The translations under genes were made by a program, and so were the position numbers. Under the pieces are notes generated by a model. The model was not told the DNA's origin. It did no database searches and saw nothing but the letters and a program-made list of their open reading frames with translations. A stretch of DNA of 6,646 nt from Vallitaleaceae bacterium (lineage in GTDB: Bacteria; Bacillota; Clostridia; Lachnospirales; Vallitaleaceae), in assembly GCA_027858555.1 (NCBI GenBank), contig JAQICP010000500.1, positions 1 through 6,646 of the forward strand, written 5' to 3'. Below are positions 1 through 6,646 of this stretch, in pieces. Each line of letters begins with the position of its first letter. The stretch's first letter is position 1.

Positions 1-221
1 GAATACACACGCACCTCACATGGCTTTTTAAGCATCTCGAGTCCGATTATAACAGCTAAGAGTTCCATTCGATTATTAGTAGTCTGATAATACCCAGCAC
101 TGGCTTCTTTAATATGAACCTTCCCCTGGGCATCTGTGTATTCTAATACGGTGCCGTAGCCACCTGGACCATCTGGATTCCCTCTACAAGCGCCATCTGT
201 GTAGATATTAACCTTTAGCAT
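1..221 (-). CDS. rnhA: Ribonuclease HI, N-terminal half (3' end cut by window edge)
   Basis: This enzyme cleaves the RNA strand of RNA-DNA hybrids in the cytoplasm, for example primers on the lagging strand and R-loops. The visible 73 residues start MLKVNIYTDGACRGNP and continue with GPGGYG and TTNNRMELLA, the classic type 1 RNase H signature. The first two catalytic acidic residues are present: Asp9 in YTDGA and Glu53 in NRMELL. The third Asp, in the expected Y-S-D-S motif, falls just past the edge; the last bases (TAT TC) fit its Tyr-Ser. About half of a usual protein of roughly 150 residues is seen, so activity and the true end cannot be judged. The ATG is chosen because the conserved IYTDG strand begins four residues later and a purine-rich ribosome site precedes it. 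It follows polC after 13 nt, so it is probably co-transcribed and perhaps translationally coupled. Identification is firm; the role in primer removal is inferred. Confidence 0.95.
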   Translation of the reverse strand, partial: MLKVNIYTDGACRGNPDGPGGYGTVLEYTDAQGKVHIKEASAGYYQTTNNRMELLAVIIGLEMLKKPCEVRVY

Positions 222-228
222 AAGCCTA

Positions 229-236
229 CCCCCTCT
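229..236 (-). promoter_or_regulatory. Ribosome binding site of rnhA, overlapping the polC stop codon
   Basis: The coding strand reads AGAGGGGG, then a 7-nt spacer (TAGGCTT), then ATG. It pairs with the anti-Shine-Dalgarno sequence less well than the AAGGTGA sites of polC and ispG, because one position needs a G-U wobble. Its first two bases are the last two of the polC TAG, so ribosomes ending on polC sit on top of it. This supports coupled translation, which is an inference. Confidence 0.65.
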
Positions 237-3200
237 ACGTATCAAGTAATGCAAACAAGTCAATTTGATTGGTATTTTGCATGCCTTTTAATATATTATT
301 CTCTTTCATAACTTCTATCACCGTTTTTGAAACCTTTGCTCTTTTAGCTAAGTCTTCAACAGATAAAAATTTACCGTCTTGTCTTACTTGTACGATTGCT
401 TCAGCAGCCTTTTCACCCAAACCCTGAATCGAACTAAGCGCGGGCATAATCATATCATCAACTATTTGAAAGGCATTAGCCTTCACGGTATACAGATCAA
501 TATCTTTGAACCCATATCCCCTAGCATACATCTCTTGGACAATTCGCATATCTTTTATCATATCCTGTTCTTTTTTAGAAAGTAGATTACTCTTTAATCT
601 TTCCTTGAATTCTCTAATATGCATATCAAGTCGTTCCTTGCCATGACACATGATTTCATAATCAAAATTCGAAGCTCTGATACTGAAGAAGGCTGTGTAA
701 TAAGCTACTGGATAATAGACCTTAAAGTAAGCGATACGAAAAGCCATCATGACGTAAGCTACTGCATGTGCTTTTGGAAACATATACTTAATCTGCTTAC
801 ATGACCATATATACCATTCAGGCACTTCATTGTCTAACATGCTGTCTTCCCATTCAGACTTAAGCCCTTTACCCTTACGAACACTTTCCATTATATTAAA
901 GGCCAATTTTTTATCCATTTTCATATGGATTAGATAGGTCATAATATCATCTCTTGTTGATATAACTTCTGAAATAGTAGCTTTACCTTCTTTTATTAAC
1001 GCCTGCGCATTATTAATCCATACATCTGTACCGTGCGACAGTCCTGATATTCTAGCTAGATCCGAAAAAGTTTTCGGCTTTGTATCCGTTAACATTTGCA
1101 TAACAAAATCAGTGCCCAGTTCGGGGATTCCCAGTGAACCTAGCTTGCAACCATCTATGTCCTTTGGATTTAGATGAAGTGCCTCAGTGCTATTAAAAAG
1201 AGACATCACCTTTGGCTCATCAAAAGGAATTTTAAGGGCATCTATGCCTGTTAAATCTTCTAGCATCCTAATCATACTAGGGTCATCATGACCTAAAAGG
1301 TCCAACTTCAATAAATTGTGATCAATTGAATGATAGTCAAAGTGGGTTGTAATGATACTTGTATGCATATCGTTTGCCGGTCTTTGAATCGGTGTGAAAG
1401 AATATATTTCTTGATTTTTTGGTACAACAATAATACCACCTGGATGTTGTCCCGTTGTTCTTCTAACGCCGATACATCCCGATATGATTTGATTCTTCTC
1501 AGCTTTTGTAATTGTTTGTTCATGTTCTTCCATATATTTTGTCACTAAACCAAATGCAGTCTTCTCAGCTAAGGTGCCTATGGTACCTGCCCTGTACACG
1601 TGACCCTTACCGAATAATTCTTCAGTATAATCATGAGCTTTGCTTTGATATTCGCCAGAAAAGTTCAAATCAATGTCCGGCTCTTTATCACCATCAAATC
1701 CAAGAAAAGTTTCAAACGGAATATCATGACCCTCTTTACTAAGTGGTTTCCCACAGCTGGGACAACTAGCATCAGGCATATCATAACCAGAATTACCTGA
1801 GTGTGCTATGACAATATCAGAGTCAAAATCCACATAGTGACAAACATCACATATATAATGAGGTGGCAGTGGGTTCACTTCTGTTATACCAGCCATTGTT
1901 GCTGCAAAAGAAGAACCTACTGATCCTCTAGATCCCACCAAGTAACCATCCGCATTAGATTTCCAGACTAATTTTTGTGCAATTATATACATCACTGCAA
2001 ACCCGTTATCTATAATGGAATTAAGTTCTTTTTCAAGTCTAAGGACAACAATTTCAGGTAAAATGTCGCCATATAATTGATGCGCTTTTTCATAGCATAT
2101 GGATCTGAGTTCTTCATCTGACCCTTCAATTACAGGTGGAAATTTTTCCCTTGGAACTGGCTCGATTGCTTCAATCAAATCAGCAATTTTATTAGTATTT
2201 TCGACCACAACTTCGAAAGCGGTCTCTTTATCAAGATAAAAGAATTCATCCATCATCTCTTGTGTGGTTCTATAATAAAGAGGTGGTTGATTCTCAGCAT
2301 CTTTAAACCCTTTTGCACCCATTAATATCCTTCTATAAATCTCATCTTCTGGGTTTAGAAAATGAACATCTCCAGTTGCTACAACTAACTTATTATGAGC
2401 TTTGCCCAGCTCAATAATTTGCTTGTTAATATGAATAATCCCTTCTTTAGAATCAAAGACATTATCACGCACTAAAAATTCATTATTGCCAAGTGGTTGA
2501 ATCTCATAGAAATCATAAAAACTAGCAATACGCTCTATTTCTTCTCGTCCTCGCTGATCCTCAAATGCACTAAACAATTCCCCTGCTTCACATGCGGACC
2601 CAACTAATATACCCTCGCGCATTTTACGCAGGATACTCTTTGGTATTCTAGGTCTGAGATTATAAAAATGTTCAATATGAGATAGTGAAATTAGTTTGTA
2701 CAAATTCTTTAAGCCAACTAAATTCTGAGCCAATAATATCACATGAGTCGGTCTAAGCTTTTTAGCACTCTTATGACCAGCATGCTCATAATTCAAATAT
2801 TTCTGGAGATTGTGAATGTTCTTGCTATTCATTTCACTGATCATCACCAAAAAGACTTCCGCCGTTGCCTCTGCATCATAAACAGCTCTATGGTGGTTTG
2901 ACAATTTAACTTCAAGATTCTTGGCTAGTGTTTTAAGTTTATAATTAGTCATATCAGGATATAACGTTCTTGCCATTTCAACTGTATCAACCGAGGTATT
3001 ATTAACCGTAATATCACTTAAATTAGCAAAATGGTGAATAAATCCCATATCAAAATCTGCATTATGAGCTACCATGATGGCATCACCAACAAATGCCATA
3101 AACGCAGCAATGGCACTGGCAAACTGTGGTGCATCACTTACCATATCTGGGGTTATACCGGTCAGTTTTTGTACCTCCAAGGGAATATCCCTTTCCGGAT

Positions 3201-4599
3201 TAACAAAAGTTGAAAAGCGATCAATAATGACACGATTATGTATTTTAACCGCACCAATTTCTGTCATTGTATCCTTTCCAGGATGAAAACCCGTTGTCTC
3301 AATATCAAACACAACATACATATCATCAAAATCAGTGCCTACATCTCCTCGAATGGTTGGTTTTTCATCATCAACCAGATATCCTTCAACACCATATATG
3401 ATCTTGATATCTTTCCCCTCGGCTGCATGAAATGCATCTGGAAAAGCTTGAACCACACCATGATCAGTTATGGCAATGGCCTTATGACCATATTGCAATG
3501 CCTGTTCAACCAAATCGGTGGCACTAACAACTGCGTCCATATCACTCATCTGGGTATGTGCATGTAGCTCTACTCTTTTTACATCTGCGAGATCTTGCTT
3601 TTTGGATCTGAAATCTTCAATCAGCTCCAGATTTTTAACAAAAATAACATTTTCACTATTATAAGTATCAAACTGAATCTTGCCTTTTAAACGCACACAA
3701 ACATCAGCTTTTAATTTCTTTTCCTTAATATTACGATCATATAAATCATTACTGATAAAAAACTTACATGTAATCGTAGAGGTTGTATCATATAAGTCAA
3801 ATATAACCAATTTCTTATCTTTAATATCTCTTATATCAATATTGATTAAAACGCCATCAATAATCACCTCTGAGGTGGATTCATCAAAATCCTTAATATA
3901 GACAATATCCCCTACAATTGGATTTTTACCCACTAAGACATTATCAGATTGGCCAATATCAATGTCCGATTTTTTAATACTCTTTTTAGGCTTTTTCGAT
4001 GTACGATTAATATCAATCTTATCCTCAAGTGTCATTCTTCTAATCACGGCTTCTTGCTCTTTTGCCCTATTTTCAATAAATTGCTCAACAATCTCTTGCC
4101 CAAGTTCCTTTACAATCTTAACCTCAATCTTTAAGCCGAATTTTTCAAAATAGATTGCTTCAATGATTTCATCAACCTTTTTCTCTATAAAATACTGATA
4201 CATTTGATCAGATAATTCATAACGTACTGTGAGCTCTGTAATTGTAGGTGATCCCTTTAATATCTTCACACCACAAAGAGGGTATTCTTTTTTAATCAAA
4301 TACCCAAGGGATGATACATAAAATTGATATAGGGAGGCGAATGGTAAATCGTCAATTAACTGATAGGATTCTTTTATTGTCACCTTAATCACATCAGCCA
4401 TTTTTAGAAAGGATTTTATAGCATTTTCTACAAATTCGATCTGAGTAGGATGAACAATTTCAGATAGTGTCATATGTATGACCATATGATTGTTAGTTGA
4501 ATCAATATAAATCCGCTCTACAAGGGCATCCTTGAAGATGCCATATAATGCTTCATCTAGTTTTAGTTCACTAAAAACCTCAAAAAAAGCTTTTGTCAT
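235..4599 (-). CDS. polC: DNA polymerase III PolC-type alpha subunit, with proofreading exonuclease
   Basis: This is the main replicative DNA polymerase of low-GC Gram-positives, acting at the fork with the beta clamp. The 1454-residue product is complete and of usual family length. In order it shows: an N-terminal domain (about 1-195); a Lys-rich linker (199-210); an OB-fold-like segment (about 220-330); and a PHP domain starting at VELHAHT, with likely metal ligands H346, H348, D355, H380, E405, C670, D744 and H746. A DEDDh 3'-5' exonuclease (about 427-590) is inserted in the PHP domain, with D432 and E434 in FDIETTG, D517, H570 and D575. The polymerase core begins near 880 (GSRGSVGSS). It has a zinc finger (C917, C920, C946, C949) and catalytic Asp residues D975 and D977 (PDIDLNF) and D1100 (KLDLLGHDDP). 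A helix-hairpin-helix lies near 1386-1406 and a clamp-binding motif QIDLF at 1445-1449, close to the C-terminus. All key residues are intact, so it should be active. The ATG is preceded by a strong ribosome site. It sits 13 nt after ispG and 13 nt before rnhA. Confidence 0.99.
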   Translation of the reverse strand: MTKAFFEVFSELKLDEALYGIFKDALVERIYIDSTNNHMVIHMTLSEIVHPTQIEFVENAIKSFLKMADVIKVTIKESYQLIDDLPFASLYQFYVSSLGYLIKKEYPLCGVKILKGSPTITELTVRYELSDQMYQYFIEKKVDEIIEAIYFEKFGLKIEVKIVKELGQEIVEQFIENRAKEQEAVIRRMTLEDKIDINRTSKKPKKSIKKSDIDIGQSDNVLVGKNPIVGDIVYIKDFDESTSEVIIDGVLINIDIRDIKDKKLVIFDLYDTTSTITCKFFISNDLYDRNIKEKKLKADVCVRLKGKIQFDTYNSENVIFVKNLELIEDFRSKKQDLADVKRVELHAHTQMSDMDAVVSATDLVEQALQYGHKAIAITDHGVVQAFPDAFHAAEGKDIKIIYGVEGYLVDDEKPTIRGDVGTDFDDMYVVFDIETTGFHPGKDTMTEIGAVKIHNRVIIDRFSTFVNPERDIPLEVQKLTGITPDMVSDAPQFASAIAAFMAFVGDAIMVAHNADFDMGFIHHFANLSDITVNNTSVDTVEMARTLYPDMTNYKLKTLAKNLEVKLSNHHRAVYDAEATAEVFLVMISEMNSKNIHNLQKYLNYEHAGHKSAKKLRPTHVILLAQNLVGLKNLYKLISLSHIEHFYNLRPRIPKSILRKMREGILVGSACEAGELFSAFEDQRGREEIERIASFYDFYEIQPLGNNEFLVRDNVFDSKEGIIHINKQIIELGKAHNKLVVATGDVHFLNPEDEIYRRILMGAKGFKDAENQPPLYYRTTQEMMDEFFYLDKETAFEVVVENTNKIADLIEAIEPVPREKFPPVIEGSDEELRSICYEKAHQLYGDILPEIVVLRLEKELNSIIDNGFAVMYIIAQKLVWKSNADGYLVGSRGSVGSSFAATMAGITEVNPLPPHYICDVCHYVDFDSDIVIAHSGNSGYDMPDASCPSCGKPLSKEGHDIPFETFLGFDGDKEPDIDLNFSGEYQSKAHDYTEELFGKGHVYRAGTIGTLAEKTAFGLVTKYMEEHEQTITKAEKNQIISGCIGVRRTTGQHPGGIIVVPKNQEIYSFTPIQRPANDMHTSIITTHFDYHSIDHNLLKLDLLGHDDPSMIRMLEDLTGIDALKIPFDEPKVMSLFNSTEALHLNPKDIDGCKLGSLGIPELGTDFVMQMLTDTKPKTFSDLARISGLSHGTDVWINNAQALIKEGKATISEVISTRDDIMTYLIHMKMDKKLAFNIMESVRKGKGLKSEWEDSMLDNEVPEWYIWSCKQIKYMFPKAHAVAYVMMAFRIAYFKVYYPVAYYTAFFSIRASNFDYEIMCHGKERLDMHIREFKERLKSNLLSKKEQDMIKDMRIVQEMYARGYGFKDIDLYTVKANAFQIVDDMIMPALSSIQGLGEKAAEAIVQVRQDGKFLSVEDLAKRAKVSKTVIEVMKENNILKGMQNTNQIDLFALLDT

Positions 4600-4603
4600 A
4601 TAA

Positions 4604-4611
4604 TCACCTTC
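4604..4611 (-). promoter_or_regulatory. Ribosome binding site of polC
   Basis: The coding strand reads GAAGGTGA, a 4-nt spacer (TTAT), then the polC ATG. It fills most of the 13-nt gap after the ispG stop codon. The same core and the same 4-nt spacing occur before the ispG ATG at 5663-5665, which supports both start choices. Confidence 0.85.
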
Positions 4612-4612
4612 G

Positions 4613-5665
4613 TTATTCTAACGCATTTATTTCTTCAAGGAGTGCTTCTAATAAATCTGCTTCTTTCACCTTTTTAAAAATCTTGCCTTTTTTGAAAATC
4701 AAGCCTTCGCCATCACCACCTGCAATACCGATGTCAGCTTCCCTGGCTTCTCCAGGTCCGTTAACTGCACAGCCCATAACAGCAACTTTAATAGGCTTTT
4801 TAATGTGTGCACAGCGTTCTTCGACTGCTTTTGCCAAGCTGATCAAGTCTATATTGGTTCGCCCACAAGTAGGACAAGATATGAATTCAATACCATCTTT
4901 ACGAAGTCCTAATGATTTCAATATTTCTTTAGCCACTTTAACTTCTTCTATTGGATCGCTAGTCAGCGAAACTCTTATGGTATCTCCAATGCCTTCAGAC
5001 AATAAAATACCGAGTCCTACGGCTGATTTGATACTGCCTGCAAAGACAGTCCCAGCCTCTGTGATACCAATATGTAGGGGATAATTCTTCTGTTTAGAAA
5101 ATAATTGATATGCTTTTAAAGTCTTCGTAACATCAGACGCTTTAATAGAGACAACTAGATTCTCATATCCCAATTTCTCAATGAGCCTGACTTGATTAAG
5201 CGCACTTTCTGCCAATGCTGCTGCAGTTGGTGAGCCATACTTTTCAAGGAGATATTTTTCAAGCGAACCACTATTCACACCGACCCTAATTGGAATCTGA
5301 TGAAGCACGCAGGCATCAACTACTGCCTTTAATCGCTCACGAGACCCAATATTGCCAGGATTGATTCTAATCTTGTCAGCACCATTTTCTACTGAAGCTA
5401 TGGCTAGTCTATAATCAAAATGTATATCCGCAACTATTGGTATGTGTATCTGTGCCTTAATGCTTTTAATAGCAGCTGCTGCTTGCCTACTTGGCACACT
5501 CACCCGTATGATATCACACCCTACGGCCTCTAACCCTAATATCTGTTTAACGGTGCTTTCAATATCTTCAGTTTTAGTATTACACATCGATTGAATTAAT
5601 ATTGGATGCTTAGAGCCAATTGTAACATCCTTTATCTGAATACTTCTCGTGTCCAATCTTTTCAT
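4613..5665 (-). CDS. ispG: 4-hydroxy-3-methylbut-2-en-1-yl diphosphate synthase (IspG/GcpE)
   Basis: IspG reductively converts 2-C-methyl-D-erythritol 2,4-cyclodiphosphate to HMBPP, the second-last step of the MEP isoprenoid pathway, in the cytoplasm. The 350-residue product is the short bacterial form. It has the N-terminal TIM-barrel part (PILIQSMCNT near 21-30, PIVADIHFDY near 76-85, KIRINPGN near 98-105, ITEAGT near 201-206) followed by the iron-sulfur domain. The [4Fe-4S] ligands are visible: C264 and C267 in CPTCGRT, C299 in MGCAVNGPGE, and E306 in the same motif. All are present with normal spacing, so it should be active. I chose the ATG at 5663-5665, giving MKRLDTRSIQ, because AAAGGTGA lies 4 nt before it. 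An in-frame GTG at 5684-5686 would add seven residues (MNTKGEH) encoded by tandem repeats; these do not look like conserved protein. It follows rseP by 69 nt and precedes polC by 13 nt, consistent with an operon. Confidence 0.98.
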   Translation of the reverse strand: MKRLDTRSIQIKDVTIGSKHPILIQSMCNTKTEDIESTVKQILGLEAVGCDIIRVSVPSRQAAAAIKSIKAQIHIPIVADIHFDYRLAIASVENGADKIRINPGNIGSRERLKAVVDACVLHQIPIRVGVNSGSLEKYLLEKYGSPTAAALAESALNQVRLIEKLGYENLVVSIKASDVTKTLKAYQLFSKQKNYPLHIGITEAGTVFAGSIKSAVGLGILLSEGIGDTIRVSLTSDPIEEVKVAKEILKSLGLRKDGIEFISCPTCGRTNIDLISLAKAVEERCAHIKKPIKVAVMGCAVNGPGEAREADIGIAGGDGEGLIFKKGKIFKKVKEADLLEALLEEINALE

Positions 5666-5666
5666 A

Positions 5667-5718
5667 TGTTCACCTTTAGTGTTCACCTTTAATGTTCACC
5701 TTTAATGTTCACCTTTAT
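5667..5718 (-). repeat. Four tandem copies of a 13-bp unit carrying a Shine-Dalgarno sequence
   Basis: On the plus strand the units lie at 5667-5679, 5680-5692, 5693-5705 and 5706-5718. The first 12 bases, TGTTCACCTTTA, are identical in all four; only the 13th varies (G, A, A, T). On the coding strand each unit reads TAAAGGTGAACA after one variable base, so each holds AAAGGTGA (5670-5677, 5683-5690, 5696-5703, 5709-5716). Only the unit nearest ispG is followed by ATG. In the two most upstream units the matching position is TAA, and the third is followed by CTA. The array fills 52 of the 69 nt between rseP and ispG. The remaining 5719-5734 holds only a short palindrome, TAGATCTA. It could be a chance slippage product of one ribosome site or a real translational control element; the sequence cannot say which. 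Confidence 0.95.
5670..5677 (-). promoter_or_regulatory. Ribosome binding site of ispG (last copy of the repeat)
   Basis: The coding strand reads AAAGGTGA, a 4-nt spacer (ACAT), then ATG at 5663-5665. This site decides the start of ispG. The three other copies upstream are 13, 26 and 39 nt further away, too far to serve this ATG directly. Confidence 0.85.
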
Positions 5719-5734
5719 CTTACCATAGATCTAA

Positions 5735-6646
5735 CTATAGTAGCTTAGCTATATCGTTGTATAAAACCAGTATCATTAGTCCCATAAGAAGGACAAATCC
5801 AATAAAATGAATCATGGCTTCTTTTTCTTGATCAATAGGTTTTTTCCTAATTGCTTCAATGGTTAGGAAAACAAGTCGTCCACCATCAAGAGCAGGAATC
5901 GGCAATAAATTCATAATTGCCAGGTTCGCACTCAGCAGCGTCATAAAATATAACATGACCGAAACCGTTGATAACATACCATATTCTAAACTCTGATTAT
6001 AGGTTGTACTAACAATATTAACGATACCGACCGGTCCTGATATTTCAGAAGGACTGATGCTCCCACTAATTAACATACCTAGTGAGTAGTAGACCAACTT
6101 AACCGTGTATACAATCTCGATAGCCCCGTATTTAATGACTTCAAAGGGATTTTTATTATTAACCGTTTTTGGTGAGACACCTATGAAATACCTGTCTGAC
6201 TCACTTGTATAAGCTGGTGTAATGGATAAAGTTTTAGACTCACCATCTCTTTTGACTACAATGTCAATAGTTTGGCTACCCGTTTCATTAAGATAAAGAG
6301 GAATCTCTGAATAAGCTATGATGCTATGACTCCCTATTTTTGTGATTTTATCGCCTGGTAAAATACCGGCTTCATATGCGGCACTATCATCAATCACACG
6401 TTCAATGGTTGTGGTTCCTGTACCCATAATACTAATATATATAATCACTGTAATAAAGGCTAAAACAATATTAAATAAAGGTCCTCCAAAGGTCACTTTC
6501 ATACGAACCCATATAGATTGACTAGAAAACGATCCTTTTTCCTCAATAGATTCATCCTCGCCCAACATCTTACAAAACCCACCAAAAGGTACTGCTCTTA
6601 TGGAGAATAGGGTGCCTTTTAGCTTCTTACCAACAATCTTTGGTCC
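5735..6646 (-). CDS. rseP: RIP metalloprotease RseP, site-2 protease family (5' end cut by window edge)
   Basis: This zinc protease sits in the cytoplasmic membrane and cuts substrates within their membrane segments, such as anti-sigma factors and leftover signal peptides. The frame is open to the window edge, giving 303 visible residues that begin GPKIVGKKLKG and include AVPFGGFCKMLGED. The ATG at 6566-6568 is therefore an internal Met, not the start. Seen in order, numbering from the edge: a membrane segment near 53-74 (GGPLFNIVLAF), a PDZ domain near 76-145 with AGILPGDKI, the GPVGI motif near 204-208, a membrane segment near 219-249, NLLPIPALDGGR with the zinc-binding Asp254, and a last membrane helix near 277-298. 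The HExxH zinc site should lie in the missing N-terminal part of perhaps 35-45 residues, so it cannot be checked. It ends in TAG, 69 nt before ispG. Family assignment is firm; the substrate in this organism is unknown. Confidence 0.97.
   Translation of the reverse strand, partial: GPKIVGKKLKGTLFSIRAVPFGGFCKMLGEDESIEEKGSFSSQSIWVRMKVTFGGPLFNIVLAFITVIIYISIMGTGTTTIERVIDDSAAYEAGILPGDKITKIGSHSIIAYSEIPLYLNETGSQTIDIVVKRDGESKTLSITPAYTSESDRYFIGVSPKTVNNKNPFEVIKYGAIEIVYTVKLVYYSLGMLISGSISPSEISGPVGIVNIVSTTYNQSLEYGMLSTVSVMLYFMTLLSANLAIMNLLPIPALDGGRLVFLTIEAIRKKPIDQEKEAMIHFIGFVLLMGLMILVLYNDIAKLL

Noticed and set aside
3238..3567. Plus-strand open frame of 109 codons inside polC.
   Set aside because: It is antisense to the exonuclease and PHP regions of polC, whose motifs are intact, and its product resembles no family I recognise.
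3963..4004. A-rich stretch encoding the Lys-rich linker of PolC, considered as a programmed frameshift site.
   Set aside because: No heptamer fits the X XXY YYZ pattern in the reading frame, and the full-length polymerase continues in the same frame.
4582..4588. Run of seven T on the coding strand in polC codons 4-6, considered as a slippage or phase-variation site.
   Set aside because: The frame is intact, polC is essential in this group, and runs of this length are common in A+T-rich genomes.
4593..5084. Plus-strand open frame of 163 codons opposite the 3' part of ispG.
   Set aside because: It lies antisense to a clearly conserved gene, gives a low-complexity Ser/Pro/Ile-rich product with no recognisable domain, and is best explained by the codon use of ispG.
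5726..5755. Short palindromes TAGATCTA and TAGCTTAGCTA near the rseP stop, considered as a terminator or operator.
   Set aside because: The stems are only 4-5 bp, A+T-rich, and not followed by a T-run on the coding strand; the second lies inside the rseP coding end.
6566..6568. ATG considered as the start of rseP.
   Set aside because: The frame stays open for 26 more codons to the window edge and encodes conserved RseP sequence including AVPFGGFCK, so this Met is internal.

Overview
The window is an A+T-rich piece of a bacterial chromosome, almost certainly from the Firmicutes and most likely class Clostridia. The main reason is a full-length PolC-type DNA polymerase III, with the proofreading exonuclease inserted in the PHP domain, a form typical of low-GC Gram-positives. 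The gene order rseP-ispG-polC is also common in Clostridia. Species or family cannot be read safely from the sequence alone.

All four genes lie on the minus strand and are read from high to low coordinates. First is rseP (5735-6646), an intramembrane site-2 protease whose start lies outside the window. After a 69-nt gap comes ispG (4613-5665), an iron-sulfur enzyme of the MEP isoprenoid pathway. After 13 nt comes polC (235-4599), the replicative polymerase. After another 13 nt comes rnhA (1-221), RNase HI, whose 3' half runs off the window. No terminator-like hairpin or convincing promoter was seen between the genes, so they look like one co-transcribed unit. There is no non-coding stretch over 300 bases.

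The genes mix envelope and replication functions. RseP-family proteases act in membrane stress and signal-peptide clearance. IspG supplies isoprenoid precursors, including those for undecaprenyl carriers. PolC copies the chromosome, and RNase HI removes RNA from RNA-DNA hybrids. The last two are a plausible functional pair.

The least ordinary element is the rseP-ispG spacer. It holds four tandem copies of a 13-bp unit, each carrying a complete Shine-Dalgarno sequence (AAAGGTGA on the coding strand). Only the last copy is placed correctly for the ispG ATG. Otherwise this is housekeeping DNA. I found no mobile element, CRISPR array, tRNA or rRNA, riboswitch or novel defence-like system.
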